From NCBI GenBank assembly GCA_900769945.1, contig CAAGIO010000038.1:1-64000 (forward strand): DNA of 64,000 nt. The letters are read 5' to 3'. Below the pieces are notes generated by a model, which saw only the letters and a program-made list of their open reading frames with translations, was not told where the DNA came from and searched no databases. The translations under genes and the position numbers were made by a program. The stretch's first letter is position 1, and each line of letters starts with the position of its first letter. Source of the stretch: Bacteroidales bacterium (GTDB lineage: Bacteria; Bacteroidota; Bacteroidia; Bacteroidales; F082). Of this stretch, positions 8,815 through 18,474 are shown piece by piece.

Positions 8815-9393
8815 TCATAATTTCTCAACATCTTCAAGTTTCAGAGTGGTTGTAGCCACCGCCGACACTCCCTCTATCTTCACCACAACACGTTTCTCGC
8901 GGCCGTTTGGCATCTTGACATAGACGCCCTCGACGCCTTCAAACTGCCCTTTCAGAACCCTCACCTTGTCCCCTTTCCGCAAATCGATGTCCGGGCCAAG
9001 CATCTTCATACCCCTTGATTTTGTTATCCGAATAAAATCACTCATCTGCTTGTCGGGGACAAATTGCGGCTCAAACAAGCCCGTTTCAGTGTCCTTAGCC
9101 ATGATGAAACGCAGATATTCCATCTTGCCCTGCTTCAAAACATACAACTCGTTAAAACTGCTGTAGATAAAGATATAATTATGGATAAGAGGATCAACCT
9201 TATGCCCTATCGTTCGGCCTTTATCATTCTTGATGGCGGTCCTTGTTGTCGGAACAAAATGCTCAACGCCCAACTCGGTCAATAGCTTTGCAGCCACCAA
9301 CTCGCGCTGATAAGTGACACGCATCACATACCAAGCCAAACTATCTCGCTCAATTCTATTCACGACAGTCTTTTTTTCTTTATCAAGCAGCAA
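8815..9393 (-). CDS. upxY: UpxY-type NusG-like transcription antiterminator of the capsule operon
   Basis: A 192-residue NusG paralog. The N-terminal NGN domain starts at WYVMRVTYQRELVAAKLL (residues 21-38) and a C-terminal KOW-like segment is at about residues 138-165 (LRKGDKVRVLKGQFEGVEGV). In Bacteroides, UpxY proteins are the first gene of each capsule operon and let RNA polymerase pass terminators in their own leader. Its position as first gene of the leftward operon matches that rule. No UpxZ-like gene follows, which is unlike classical Bacteroides capsule operons where UpxZ blocks the UpxY of other loci. Regulation of region 1 by this protein is inferred from family and position. Confidence 0.92.
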   Translation of the reverse strand: MLLDKEKKTVVNRIERDSLAWYVMRVTYQRELVAAKLLTELGVEHFVPTTRTAIKNDKGRTIGHKVDPLIHNYIFIYSSFNELYVLKQGKMEYLRFIMAKDTETGLFEPQFVPDKQMSDFIRITKSRGMKMLGPDIDLRKGDKVRVLKGQFEGVEGVYVKMPNGREKRVVVKIEGVSAVATTTLKLEDVEKL

Positions 9394-9478
9394 AACGAAA
9401 ATCGAGATTCATGCGACTAACTAATCCGCGAACTTGATTATCATTATGCGTGACACCAATCCGTCTCGCACAACTTTG

Positions 9479-9486
9479 CAAAAATA
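9479..9486 (-). promoter_or_regulatory. Candidate -7 box of the UpxY capsule operon
   Basis: On the minus strand this reads TATTTTTG, an exact TAnnTTTG Bacteroidota -7 element; no clear TTTG -33 element precedes it. Transcription would start near 9472 and leave a leader of about 80 bases before upxY. A perfect 7-base palindrome AATTATT(TATT)AATAATT lies just upstream (9518-9535). I see no long inverted repeats flanking the box. The remainder of 9394-9791 shows no gene. Confidence 0.45.
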
Positions 9487-9791
9487 AACAAAAATTCTAA
9501 ACTTTCACATTTTTAAGAATTATTTATTAATAATTGCACAGGAAAAGCAATAAAGGTTTGAGCGTATAGTCAACGTAAATGGAAGAATGAAGAGTCAATT
9601 AAGTGCTATGGCTGAGTCTTTTTAATGAAGCCGATTCACAGACTGACACAACAAACCCAATCAATGCCTCGCCCCAAACATTTTCTTCCCAAGAATAAAA
9701 GCACTTTAAATAGAGCAAGGCTATTTCTAATTAATTAGGAGACAACAAGATACAAACATTTTTGATATAAATAAAACTCTGTTCCTTAGCT

Positions 9792-12700
9792 TTATTTTCT
9801 GCCTTCCACCTTCACCCTGCCAGCATTAGAATACGCTCCAAATTCCGGAGAATATTGGCATTGTATCACCGCATATCCGCCACTGAAATCGCCTTCTTTT
9901 GTCGCAAAACTCTCTTGCGAGAACTCATATCTGCCTCTTGGAACCTTATCAAAGAAAAACTCTGTAGCAACATCATCGATACATTTATAAAAAGACAACC
10001 CGTCAGAGAAAGCGTATGTTGAAACCTGCTCTATCGGCTCGAAACACGCGCCCCGCAAATCCTTAAGATAGACGAACTCCAAATCCTGATTGCTTTCTAC
10101 TATGATGATGGTCTTGACCTTATCGCCCACCTTTATATCTGATTGAGACACAGGCATATAATCTCTCTTTCCATTTACATCGCGTTCGACAAATAGCTCT
10201 CGTTTCATCGAGATGGCGTCATTAGTAGCTCTGACATCATCAATAGGGACAAGATATTGGGTGAAGAAGACGCCCCAGACGAGATGCGACGTTTTGTTTT
10301 CAATTGTGACAGTGCCTTTTTCTGAAATCTCCCCGGAACCAAATGTCCGCATGACAAACTTTGTCCCCGCCTCGGCTCCCTCTAAATCAATAGGTTCGTC
10401 ATTAATAGCAACGGAAACAGAAGCGTCAGTGAGCCACTCTCCCCTCCCACTTATCAATGAAAATATCGCCTCAGTAGAATGCCTGTTATTATCCCATTTG
10501 TTAGTCTGTTTCTGGGTCAAGAGCCAAAGCCGCATCGCATCAATCTCTTCAGTGCGAGGGTCAATCTCACGGAAAGCGTCCATTATATGAACCTCTTCAG
10601 AGACAGAAACACTGCGTCTAAAACCTTTATTTACAAATGATTGTGAAGAAAGCCAATACATGCCGAGTTCGTTCGTCTGCGCAAATTCCCTTAATGAGTT
10701 CAGTATCGCCAACGATTCCGACTTTCTTCCATTTCTGCTAAGAATCAATGCGATAGACGCTTGTTCAGCAAATCCATGTTGTTTCCAATCTTCGCTGATT
10801 TTTTCAAGGAAATAATCTGAGGCTTGCTCATACTGCGGACTCCTTTCAAAATCAATGAAATAGCTCAAAGCGAGCAAATCATCTATCAGCATTTTGCTAC
10901 ATATCCAATTATTGGAATAGTTTTCTTCTATAACTTTATTATAACGCTCAACGATTTTATTATCTATGAAGCGGAGAGCGTTAGCGATTACATATGTTGG
11001 AAGCGATAGATTGTCAATCGGGAGGGAATTAAGTTTTCCAAAACCCTCAACAATATATTGTGTCATCATTTCACTTTCAGGCATTCCGTCAATCCAAGGC
11101 CAGCCGCCGTTGATTGTTTGTCTTTCAGCAATAACTTGTAGAGCATCAGCGATTTCCTTTTCAACAGCAGAAGTATCGAAGAGTAGTTTAATATTCTCAC
11201 GCTGTTTTCTCTCATCAAGAGCCTCCAGCACCCAAGGGGTAGATTTCAGGAGCACCTGCCTCAGTTCCTCATCTTTCTCAAGCTGCGAGGCAAGCGTTCC
11301 AGCATCGGTACACTGCCATTCCTGAAAACAATCTTTTATTTGCGGAATCTCTGAAACGAGATATGATGCCATCACATTAGTGAAATATTTATGGAACACA
11401 TTTTCAATATAAAGCTCATTTTCTTCAATAATATAAGGCATAGACATTATTGCATACCAAACAGGATTCGGACAGAGGTTCAACCTATAACCTATCGGCT
11501 TCTCATTTTCTTCAGTAGAGTACTCGAATGTCTTTGAAAGATAAGGATTTACGGTGAGCGACATTGTATTGGTCACGAGAGTCTCATTCTTAAGAACAGG
11601 AATGGTATATTGCTCTGAATCAAAGAGTTCGCCTACGGAGGCAGAGAATCTGAAAGTCAGGAAATCGGCATCGTTATTTATGGCAACCTTAAAGGATGCA
11701 GGTGCGCTTTGCCCATTATTTATCTCGTTGATAGTAATGGCAGCACGTTGGAAATAACGAGCAGAATCGGACAATCCATCAATAAGTTCAAACATCACTT
11801 CCGGTGAGACCTTTGTCCCAGAATTATTAAGGATATTTGCCACTACGACAAGGGTGTCGCCGGCGTAAATGAAGCGAGGGACATCAGCCATGACCATCAA
11901 AGGCTTCTGTGTGAACAACTCTTTCTCCAACTGTCCGACGCTCAAGGTCTTGTTATTTGCCAAAAGCCTTAGATTCCACTTTGTCAATGAGTTAGGCAAA
12001 AAAGACTCAACAATGACATTTCCATGTTTATCTGTTTTTAGCTGAGGAAGGAAGAATGCCGTCTCATTAAAATCGGAGCGCACCTCGTTATTAATACTCT
12101 CGTTTAACGAGGTCTTTTCAAAATACTCAGGAGCATCATCATGCGACTCATCGGAAGCATATCCGACAGCGGACGCAGTCTCCATCACAGAGAGTTTGTT
12201 TAATAACGCGCCACCCCGAAACGAGAGCCTATTTAACAGGGTGACATCGGACAAGAGAGGATTGCGAGGCAGGAAAACGTATCCATTTGAAGCCGTCTGG
12301 CACTTTGTGATTGAGCTGAAGCCATTGTCGGCACGCATCATGGCAGGCCGTGTTGCAAAAGGCAGGGTGTTGAAGCTCCAATTATCGGAAGCGAACTTAT
12401 CCAATGAGGCGTCATACATACATGCAAGCAGCTCAGCATCAACGGGTTTACCTTTATTATCGCGGATTTTTATCTTCCACGAAACCATTTGTCCCGGTAC
12501 GAGAGTATCGCCACCGGTCTCAACGCTAACATCAAGTTTAAGGTTGTTGTATGGGATTTCGACAGTCTCATTAAATATTTTCACAACATTGTCTTTTACC
12601 GCCGCAACCTCGAAAGTAATCGCGCCACGATCTTCCTCCTTCACCTTGTAACGACAACGCAATATGTTATTATTCAATGAGATATATTCTGTCTTTATCT

Positions 12701-15425
12701 TTTTTCCATTGCTAAAGATAAGGAGCAACGCAGTGACATCTTTTTCCGAGCTGCCAACGCTGATATTAAGCACATCGCCCGGTTGGGCAGTGGTTTTATC
12801 AACGTAAGTCCACAAAAGAGAGTGCACAGGCAGTGTTTTAGATTTCTTATTGAAGATCAAGATATTTTCAGTGGATAACGACAAGCTGTCATCTATTGCG
12901 GACATCACAATCTCATAACGGCCGGGGTCAAGATTCGGATTCAAAACCTCAACAAGACGAGTATCTGAATCAACATCTATAACAGATTGATTAACAACAA
13001 TATACTCATCATTATCAGTTGAATAGAAATGATGATGAGGAAAATAAAGGGACAACAGGCTATCAGGAATGAGTTGCCTATCGAAGTCACCCAAATCAAC
13101 AAAAGTGGTTGTTGGTTCTTGTTTCTTAATAACTTTAAACATTACACGTGAGTTCACAGGCTCACCCATAGCATTAAGCACCCGGACATTGACGTCAGAA
13201 AGTTGTTTTCGTTCAACCACCAAGCCTTCATTGGAAGGGCGGTAACCTCCATCAAGAGAGAAGAAATATTTGCGAGAGGAGGCAGAAAAAGATAGCGAGC
13301 CTATCTGTGTCTCACCTTGCGCATTTGTGGCTTCCACCTTAACAACAAACACGTATCCCGACGCGTCAACAGCTTCAGTATCAGACAACGTAGTAAGTTG
13401 GAAGTCAATAACGAAAGCACCATCATTTAAAGTTTTACCTTCACCATTATAAACAACTTCTTCATTAGAATAAAAAGGCATTCCGTAATAACATTTGAAT
13501 GGAGAATACTGTCTCCGGACCACCGAATAGCGATAGTGAACATTATCCAATCCGAAGCCGGAGAACGACATTATTTTCCCGGAAACAGTTATTGAATCGC
13601 CCAAGCCATATTCTCTCTGCGGCTCATCAAAACGCACTTCAAAGGTCGGACGCTTATATTTTTCAACTTTAAACCGTTTCGAGCCATTTGAATCCTGAAT
13701 AGTGAAATCACCGGACATTCTGTCGGTAGGCAAAACGAAACTGCCTGATAATGAGCCATATTCGTTTGTAGTAAGAGACAAAGAATCTATTATCTGATAA
13801 TTAGCATCACGGAGATACACTGTTGTTAATAAATTTTCACAGAGTTCTTTTTCTTCCCCTTTCTCTTTAAGCACTATTCCTTTGAAATTGACGGTCTGTC
13901 CCGGACGATAAATCGGTCTATCAGTAAAAAATGTAGTCCTAAACCTTTCATTTTCATTATAATATCTATACGAACGACAATAGTAGTCCGCCAACAAAGT
14001 ATCGCCAGAAAATGACAATCGCATGCAGTCAACATTTTTATAATCAGAGGTAAAAATCTCGCCTCCTGCATCACTTTCTGACACACCAAGTTTTGTAAGG
14101 ACATAATTAGAAGAGTTGTAGTAATATTTTACGGAGAACATTTCCGCCTTCACGCCACATTTAGGCGAGCCGGAAGCCCTATCCAAGACAACAATGGCGT
14201 TTTCATCGTCAGAGCCATAGGACACGAAAGAAAGTGCGCTCACTTGGAAAGGCACAAAAAGGAGCTCCTCAACATCATCGAAATCATCACCGTTAGAAAG
14301 GACGAGGAAATAAGAGCCACAGTCAAGGGGAGGAAGTGCGATAAGGGCTGAATGATATTGATAATCATACTCTTGTGGAACATCGAGAGTCTTTGCGCAA
14401 ACGACATTATTCATCAACAGACTTTTGAAGGACTTATCTGGAAAATGGGCGTTTCGATTTTGGAGGAAAGAGGCATTCGTTCTCACGACGCGATAAGAAG
14501 GATTAGTTGTGTTCCTATATTTCAGCCCTACGGGAATTGGTTCGCCGGGGAGGTTCACATTGCGGATGCTGACATCGACATACTTCTTAGTAACGGCGTT
14601 CCTAAACAGCATACATTGTTGATACACAGGGTTTTTCTTATCAACCAATGACAAAGCCTCGTCACAAAGGCGCAATGCGGTGACATAATCCTTATTCTCT
14701 ATTGTGGGAGACGTCAGGCAATCGATTTGGAGAAGTTTTATCTCCGCAATTATCTCATTATCAGAGCATTCAGCAAGGAGAGCCTGATATTTTTCAAAGC
14801 GGGAGTCAAGAGGAGAGCGTTTAATCAGGTTAATATTATTATAGAAATAAGCCTTCACGAAACCGTTTTCTCGGTCAAAATCAATAAGTTCGGAGTACAA
14901 GTCATCAATTTCGGAGGAATTAGTATTCCGATAATCGTAGAAATTAATCAGTTTATGCAAGGAATAATCGAACAAGGTAGGTTCTTTTTCAACATCAAAA
15001 TCCGAAGCAGAGTCGAAGATTGGGGCGTAAGTCATCATTGAGATGGTCTTTGCGGAATCGAGGTTAAAATCCGACAAGATTTCGGAGACATCATCTTTAT
15101 ATTGGCACAGTTCGAGGGCGAGCAGCAGTTGTGATGGAGAAGACAGCTTATTAAGATATGATTCACAATACCTTAAGATAGAATCGTATGGATTTTCGCT
15201 ACGCATTTCGAGCAACGAGCATCTCTCGAAAATCATTTTCAGCAGATACGGTTCATTCAGTTCGGCAGTAGCTTTTTTCTCTATTTCATCAAGAACATCG
15301 GATGCTGATTCAGGAAGACGGTTCTCAACATTTGATTCATATTGCGACCAAAGTGATTGATAATCTTGAGAATACGCAAAAAAGCATAATCCCAAGAGCA
15401 GTAAGAGGGAGCAAGATTTTTTCAT
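9792..15425 (-). CDS. Alpha-2-macroglobulin family protein (bacterial MG2/A2M type), thioester lost
   Basis: A 1,877-residue secreted or envelope protein with a clear signal peptide (MKKSCSLLLLLGLCFFAYSQ). The MG2 domain is marked by TDRPIYRPGQTVNFKG near residue 502; the A2M domain by FLPNSLTKWNLRLLANN and KPLMVMADVPRF in the middle; the helical thioester-domain fold by GGWPWIDGMPESE near residue 1440. These proteins resemble eukaryotic protease traps and are thought to protect the envelope from proteases. In place of the thioester motif CxEQ the sequence has ELYIEN at 1337-1342, so the cysteine is Tyr and the glutamine Asn: covalent trapping is not expected. The gene stands alone. A 35-base gap separates it from the acyltransferase upstream, so it may share its transcript. 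Confidence 0.9.
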   Translation of the reverse strand: MKKSCSLLLLLGLCFFAYSQDYQSLWSQYESNVENRLPESASDVLDEIEKKATAELNEPYLLKMIFERCSLLEMRSENPYDSILRYCESYLNKLSSPSQLLLALELCQYKDDVSEILSDFNLDSAKTISMMTYAPIFDSASDFDVEKEPTLFDYSLHKLINFYDYRNTNSSEIDDLYSELIDFDRENGFVKAYFYNNINLIKRSPLDSRFEKYQALLAECSDNEIIAEIKLLQIDCLTSPTIENKDYVTALRLCDEALSLVDKKNPVYQQCMLFRNAVTKKYVDVSIRNVNLPGEPIPVGLKYRNTTNPSYRVVRTNASFLQNRNAHFPDKSFKSLLMNNVVCAKTLDVPQEYDYQYHSALIALPPLDCGSYFLVLSNGDDFDDVEELLFVPFQVSALSFVSYGSDDENAIVVLDRASGSPKCGVKAEMFSVKYYYNSSNYVLTKLGVSESDAGGEIFTSDYKNVDCMRLSFSGDTLLADYYCRSYRYYNENERFRTTFFTDRPIYRPGQTVNFKGIVLKEKGEEKELCENLLTTVYLRDANYQIIDSLSLTTNEYGSLSGSFVLPTDRMSGDFTIQDSNGSKRFKVEKYKRPTFEVRFDEPQREYGLGDSITVSGKIMSFSGFGLDNVHYRYSVVRRQYSPFKCYYGMPFYSNEEVVYNGEGKTLNDGAFVIDFQLTTLSDTEAVDASGYVFVVKVEATNAQGETQIGSLSFSASSRKYFFSLDGGYRPSNEGLVVERKQLSDVNVRVLNAMGEPVNSRVMFKVIKKQEPTTTFVDLGDFDRQLIPDSLLSLYFPHHHFYSTDNDEYIVVNQSVIDVDSDTRLVEVLNPNLDPGRYEIVMSAIDDSLSLSTENILIFNKKSKTLPVHSLLWTYVDKTTAQPGDVLNISVGSSEKDVTALLLIFSNGKKIKTEYISLNNNILRCRYKVKEEDRGAITFEVAAVKDNVVKIFNETVEIPYNNLKLDVSVETGGDTLVPGQMVSWKIKIRDNKGKPVDAELLACMYDASLDKFASDNWSFNTLPFATRPAMMRADNGFSSITKCQTASNGYVFLPRNPLLSDVTLLNRLSFRGGALLNKLSVMETASAVGYASDESHDDAPEYFEKTSLNESINNEVRSDFNETAFFLPQLKTDKHGNVIVESFLPNSLTKWNLRLLANNKTLSVGQLEKELFTQKPLMVMADVPRFIYAGDTLVVVANILNNSGTKVSPEVMFELIDGLSDSARYFQRAAITINEINNGQSAPASFKVAINNDADFLTFRFSASVGELFDSEQYTIPVLKNETLVTNTMSLTVNPYLSKTFEYSTEENEKPIGYRLNLCPNPVWYAIMSMPYIIEENELYIENVFHKYFTNVMASYLVSEIPQIKDCFQEWQCTDAGTLASQLEKDEELRQVLLKSTPWVLEALDERKQRENIKLLFDTSAVEKEIADALQVIAERQTINGGWPWIDGMPESEMMTQYIVEGFGKLNSLPIDNLSLPTYVIANALRFIDNKIVERYNKVIEENYSNNWICSKMLIDDLLALSYFIDFERSPQYEQASDYFLEKISEDWKQHGFAEQASIALILSRNGRKSESLAILNSLREFAQTNELGMYWLSSQSFVNKGFRRSVSVSEEVHIMDAFREIDPRTEEIDAMRLWLLTQKQTNKWDNNRHSTEAIFSLISGRGEWLTDASVSVAINDEPIDLEGAEAGTKFVMRTFGSGEISEKGTVTIENKTSHLVWGVFFTQYLVPIDDVRATNDAISMKRELFVERDVNGKRDYMPVSQSDIKVGDKVKTIIIVESNQDLEFVYLKDLRGACFEPIEQVSTYAFSDGLSFYKCIDDVATEFFFDKVPRGRYEFSQESFATKEGDFSGGYAVIQCQYSPEFGAYSNAGRVKVEGRK

Positions 15426-15460
15426 ACGACAATACTATTACCACGAAAACCGCCAGAACA

Positions 15461-17044
15461 TCAGTCAACGATAGGGGACGATATTCCTTCGGCTTTCAAT
15501 TTCAAGTTAGTAACGTCCAAGGAGCCACCTTTGTTATAAAAATACACATGAAAAGTTTTTCCTTTTACCAAGGAGTTTAAGGGCACGACAGCATGATTCG
15601 AGAAATGATTATTCTCGTCAAGAGAGATTGTATTTCCCACCCATACCACGTCATCAACTTGATAAACCACCATAGGCATTGGTCCTGAGGCATTTGCGCC
15701 GTCAAGCTCAACAGTCATAATCATTCCCTGATAGTTTTTATCAAAGACGGTGTTGTCGCATATTTGCTTATACGACTCATCATTTCTTATTGAATACGAG
15801 GCGTTTTCAAAGTCGAGGTAATCGGTACAGGCTGCTGTGGAATACCTTATTATAAAATAGAGTCCCAAAAGACAAAACAGCGATGCCACCACAACATTGA
15901 GGCACCTCTTCCATTTCAGGACAAGCTTTATCTTCGATAACTTATTGATAAGCAACGACAACATATCAACCATCCATTGGTATATCGGCTTGCCCACGGA
16001 AGATAGAGCAATCACAGTGAGTATGAAAAGCAAGGCAGCGTAATACCTATTTAAAGGAGTATCATTAGAATAACTGAAGTTGATGAAAGGCGTACGCAGG
16101 AAGCCGTTTATCACGAAGACAACCATTGAGACGCTTCCGATATAAGCGATACAGTTATTAAGCCATTTCACCTTGTTTATCAAAGTGTTAAGAAGCATTC
16201 CAACACAATAGAGCAAGAATGAGACAGAGATAAAGGTGAGAGGGAAGAAGGCCTTGTAGAAATTACCGAGGACAAAGAGCGTTAACGCACTGACAACCAA
16301 GGAGATGAACAATGGAAGAGGCACTTTCTCATCTTTCATAAGAGCGAGCATGATACCGAGCATAAACTCCGGAAGATGACCCGGAGCGTTTTGAAGCACA
16401 GATATCAAGTGATTGTATTCGTTAGGGTTAAAAACGTCAGCATAAATAAACAGATAGCATAAAGCGGCGATGATGGCGAAGGCTTTCCAGCGATATTTCT
16501 GCAGCACGCGGAACAGAGGAGGAAAAAGCAGATAAAGCTGGAAAATAAGCGCGAAGAACCACCATGGGCCCACCACCGTAAGTCCTGATTTAGGGGTAAG
16601 AGTATGCAGCATCAGGAGTTTATACTTTATCTCACGCCATTCGTAGTCACCAAGAGTTCTTGAATGAATCAGTATTTCGGAGATATAAAGGAACAAGATG
16701 CCGAGCAACAGCAGAGGCATAAGTTTAGAAAAACGTTTCACTACAAAAGGCAGCCAACTCTGACGATGGCGGAGCATAGACACGGTGAGGCCATAGCCGC
16801 TGATAAGGATAAAGACCTGAACCCCGTAATGTCCGAGGTAAGAAAACAGAATATTAAGCCAGTCGCCGGGAGCGTTAGAGAAGGCATCAAAAAAAAGTCT
16901 GACACTATTCGCATCAAAGGCAAACTCGTTCTCGCAAGCGGGAAGAGGTTTTAAGAAATGGAAGAAGTTATGCAAGGCGATGGCGAGGATAGCGAAGGCC
17001 TTGAACAGCAGAGTGTCGTTTTTAGAGATAGTTTTGATTGTCAT
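15461..17044 (-). CDS. Membrane acyltransferase (acyltransferase-3 family) with extra C-terminal domain
   Basis: A 527-residue integral membrane protein. The N-terminus has FKAFAILAIALHNFFHF, the conserved first helix with its histidine, followed by about nine further hydrophobic segments up to residue 370, the normal acyltransferase-3 layout. Such proteins move acetyl or other acyl groups onto extracytoplasmic sugars. Unusually, after another membrane helix (about residues 383-400) there is a soluble tail of about 125 residues that looks beta-rich and should face the periplasm. The stop is 2 bases from the thymidine kinase stop-to-start junction, so tdk and this gene are probably co-transcribed. 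Substrate unknown. Confidence 0.85.
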   Translation of the reverse strand: MTIKTISKNDTLLFKAFAILAIALHNFFHFLKPLPACENEFAFDANSVRLFFDAFSNAPGDWLNILFSYLGHYGVQVFILISGYGLTVSMLRHRQSWLPFVVKRFSKLMPLLLLGILFLYISEILIHSRTLGDYEWREIKYKLLMLHTLTPKSGLTVVGPWWFFALIFQLYLLFPPLFRVLQKYRWKAFAIIAALCYLFIYADVFNPNEYNHLISVLQNAPGHLPEFMLGIMLALMKDEKVPLPLFISLVVSALTLFVLGNFYKAFFPLTFISVSFLLYCVGMLLNTLINKVKWLNNCIAYIGSVSMVVFVINGFLRTPFINFSYSNDTPLNRYYAALLFILTVIALSSVGKPIYQWMVDMLSLLINKLSKIKLVLKWKRCLNVVVASLFCLLGLYFIIRYSTAACTDYLDFENASYSIRNDESYKQICDNTVFDKNYQGMIMTVELDGANASGPMPMVVYQVDDVVWVGNTISLDENNHFSNHAVVPLNSLVKGKTFHVYFYNKGGSLDVTNLKLKAEGISSPIVD

Positions 17045-17045
17045 C

Positions 17046-17630
17046 TTAATGTTTTTTTTCAGAAAGAGCCTTTAAGAAGCATGAACGGCATAACGGCTCG
17101 TAACTATCTGTCTCACCGAGCAATACGAGTTTTTCTCCGGCGACAATCCTATGGGAGAATTGTGCGAGGCCGCCGCACCGCATACAGATGGCGTGGACTT
17201 TAGTGACATCCTCCGCTATTGCCATTATCTGCGGCATTGGACCGAAAGGCTTCCCCATGAAATCCATATCGAGACCTGCGACGATGACCCTGACGCCATT
17301 ATCCGCAAGCTGCTGACACACATCAACAAGCTCATTACCAAAGAATTGCGCCTCATCAATGCCCACCACGTCACAGTCGGAGGAATAGAAAAGAATCTGT
17401 TGCGCGTTCTCAACAGGTATGGAACGCAGAGCGTTGGCATTATGCGACACCACATCTTCTTCACTGTACCGCGTGTCGATGCCCGGCTTAAAAATCTCGA
17501 CCTTCATCTTTGCTATCCTTGCACGGTTAAGGCGGCGGATAAGCTCCTCTGTCTTCCCGGAAAACATTGAGCCACACACCACTTCTATCCAGCCCTGCGA
17601 CCTATTGTGAGAATCTTTTTCAAGAAACAT
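17046..17630 (-). CDS. tdk: Thymidine kinase
   Basis: A 194-residue type II thymidine kinase that phosphorylates thymidine to dTMP in the salvage pathway. I start it at the ATG at 17630 (MFLEKDSHNRSQG); the open frame reaches 17831 but the extra part runs through the divergent promoter region. Motifs: P-loop GSMFSGKTEELIRR, lasso and base-binding segment DEAQFFGNELVD, GLDMDFMGKPFG, and two Cys pairs, CMRC and CRSC, for the structural zinc. Normal length. It is transcribed away from the acidic protein gene at 17692 and toward the acyltransferase gene. Confidence 0.96.
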   Translation of the reverse strand: MFLEKDSHNRSQGWIEVVCGSMFSGKTEELIRRLNRARIAKMKVEIFKPGIDTRYSEEDVVSHNANALRSIPVENAQQILFYSSDCDVVGIDEAQFFGNELVDVCQQLADNGVRVIVAGLDMDFMGKPFGPMPQIMAIAEDVTKVHAICMRCGGLAQFSHRIVAGEKLVLLGETDSYEPLCRSCFLKALSEKKH

Positions 17631-17631
17631 A

Positions 17632-17661
17632 TTTGCCGTATTTGATTTTTTTATAATTTTG
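17632..17661 (+). promoter_or_regulatory. Promoter of the 17692 gene / rsmI operon
   Basis: A TTTG (-33) at 17632-17635 and TAATTTTG (-7) at 17654-17661 are separated by 18 bases, the consensus Bacteroidota layout. Transcription would start near 17668 and give a leader of about 24 bases before the ATG at 17692. Confidence 0.7.
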
Positions 17662-17691
17662 TTCAGCACTACAAAAGTAAAAAAAATTAGT

Positions 17692-18474
17692 ATGGAAAAA
17701 GAAAAAAAATTAGAAAATAATATCGTTGCCGAGCTCAAAAGGCAACTCGGACGCATGATGGTACAAGTAGATTTCATGCTTAAAAACGACAGAGAGATGA
17801 GCCAGCTCGACATTGACATCATGATGGACAAGACCCGCGAGATATATGAGATGCTTTGCGACTATCAGTACGGGAGAGAGTACGGGCAAGACGACAATAG
17901 TCAGAGCGACAACGACATAGAGATAACGCCCGTCACAAAGCACGATGAGGAGACAGAACAAAAATATGTGGAGATAGAGATTGAAAGCGGGTTCAACGAG
18001 GAGGCACAAGAGGTGAGAGAGGAGGCAGATACCGATGATGAGGCCGTTGACATGGAAGATTCTGACGACGACTTTGACGATGAAGATTGGGAGGACGAGG
18101 ACGACGTCATCTTCAGCGTAAACAGTCAGGAGCAAGGCGGTGACGAAGGGGAAGACACGCAAGACGACACCGAAGAAGTAACGTACGAGGCAAGCATCAA
18201 GGACAACAGTCTCGCCACACACCTGAAATTCTCCCCTATAGCGAACATAAGAGACGCCATCGGGTTAAATGACAGGATAATGCTCACCAACGACCTCTTC
18301 AAAGGCTCATCGGAGCGTTTCAACAAGGCGATAGAGGCGTTGAACGACTTCTCAACAATCTCAGGAGCAAGGATTTACATGAGCGAGCTTCAAGTAGAGC
18401 TGCAATGGGACGTTGAGTCGCAAGCTTATCAGACACTAAACGATTTAGTAGAAAGAAGACACATTAGAATATGA
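17692..18474 (+). CDS. Acidic protein of unknown function, linked to rsmI
   Basis: A 260-residue cytosolic protein, start at the ATG at 17692 placed by the promoter just before it. Residues about 1-60 are helical (VAELKRQLGRMMVQVDFML), about 70-165 are an extremely acidic, low-complexity stretch rich in Asp and Glu, and about 165-260 form a compact domain with NIRDAIGLNDRIMLTNDLFKG and ERFNKAIEALNDFSTI. I recall the last domain as a conserved Bacteroidetes protein family without known function. Its stop overlaps the rsmI start by 4 bases (ATGA), so the two are translationally coupled. Confidence 0.75.
   Translation: MEKEKKLENNIVAELKRQLGRMMVQVDFMLKNDREMSQLDIDIMMDKTREIYEMLCDYQYGREYGQDDNSQSDNDIEITPVTKHDEETEQKYVEIEIESGFNEEAQEVREEADTDDEAVDMEDSDDDFDDEDWEDEDDVIFSVNSQEQGGDEGEDTQDDTEEVTYEASIKDNSLATHLKFSPIANIRDAIGLNDRIMLTNDLFKGSSERFNKAIEALNDFSTISGARIYMSELQVELQWDVESQAYQTLNDLVERRHIRI

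Noticed and set aside
9394..9791. Possible invertible promoter upstream of upxY
   Set aside because: I looked for long inverted repeats on both sides of the TATTTTTG box, as in Bacteroides capsule loci, and found only a 7-base AT palindrome.
17631..17831. N-terminal extension of thymidine kinase
   Set aside because: The extra 67 residues run through the promoter and the opposite gene's start and are not part of the family; the ATG at 17630 gives the normal length.
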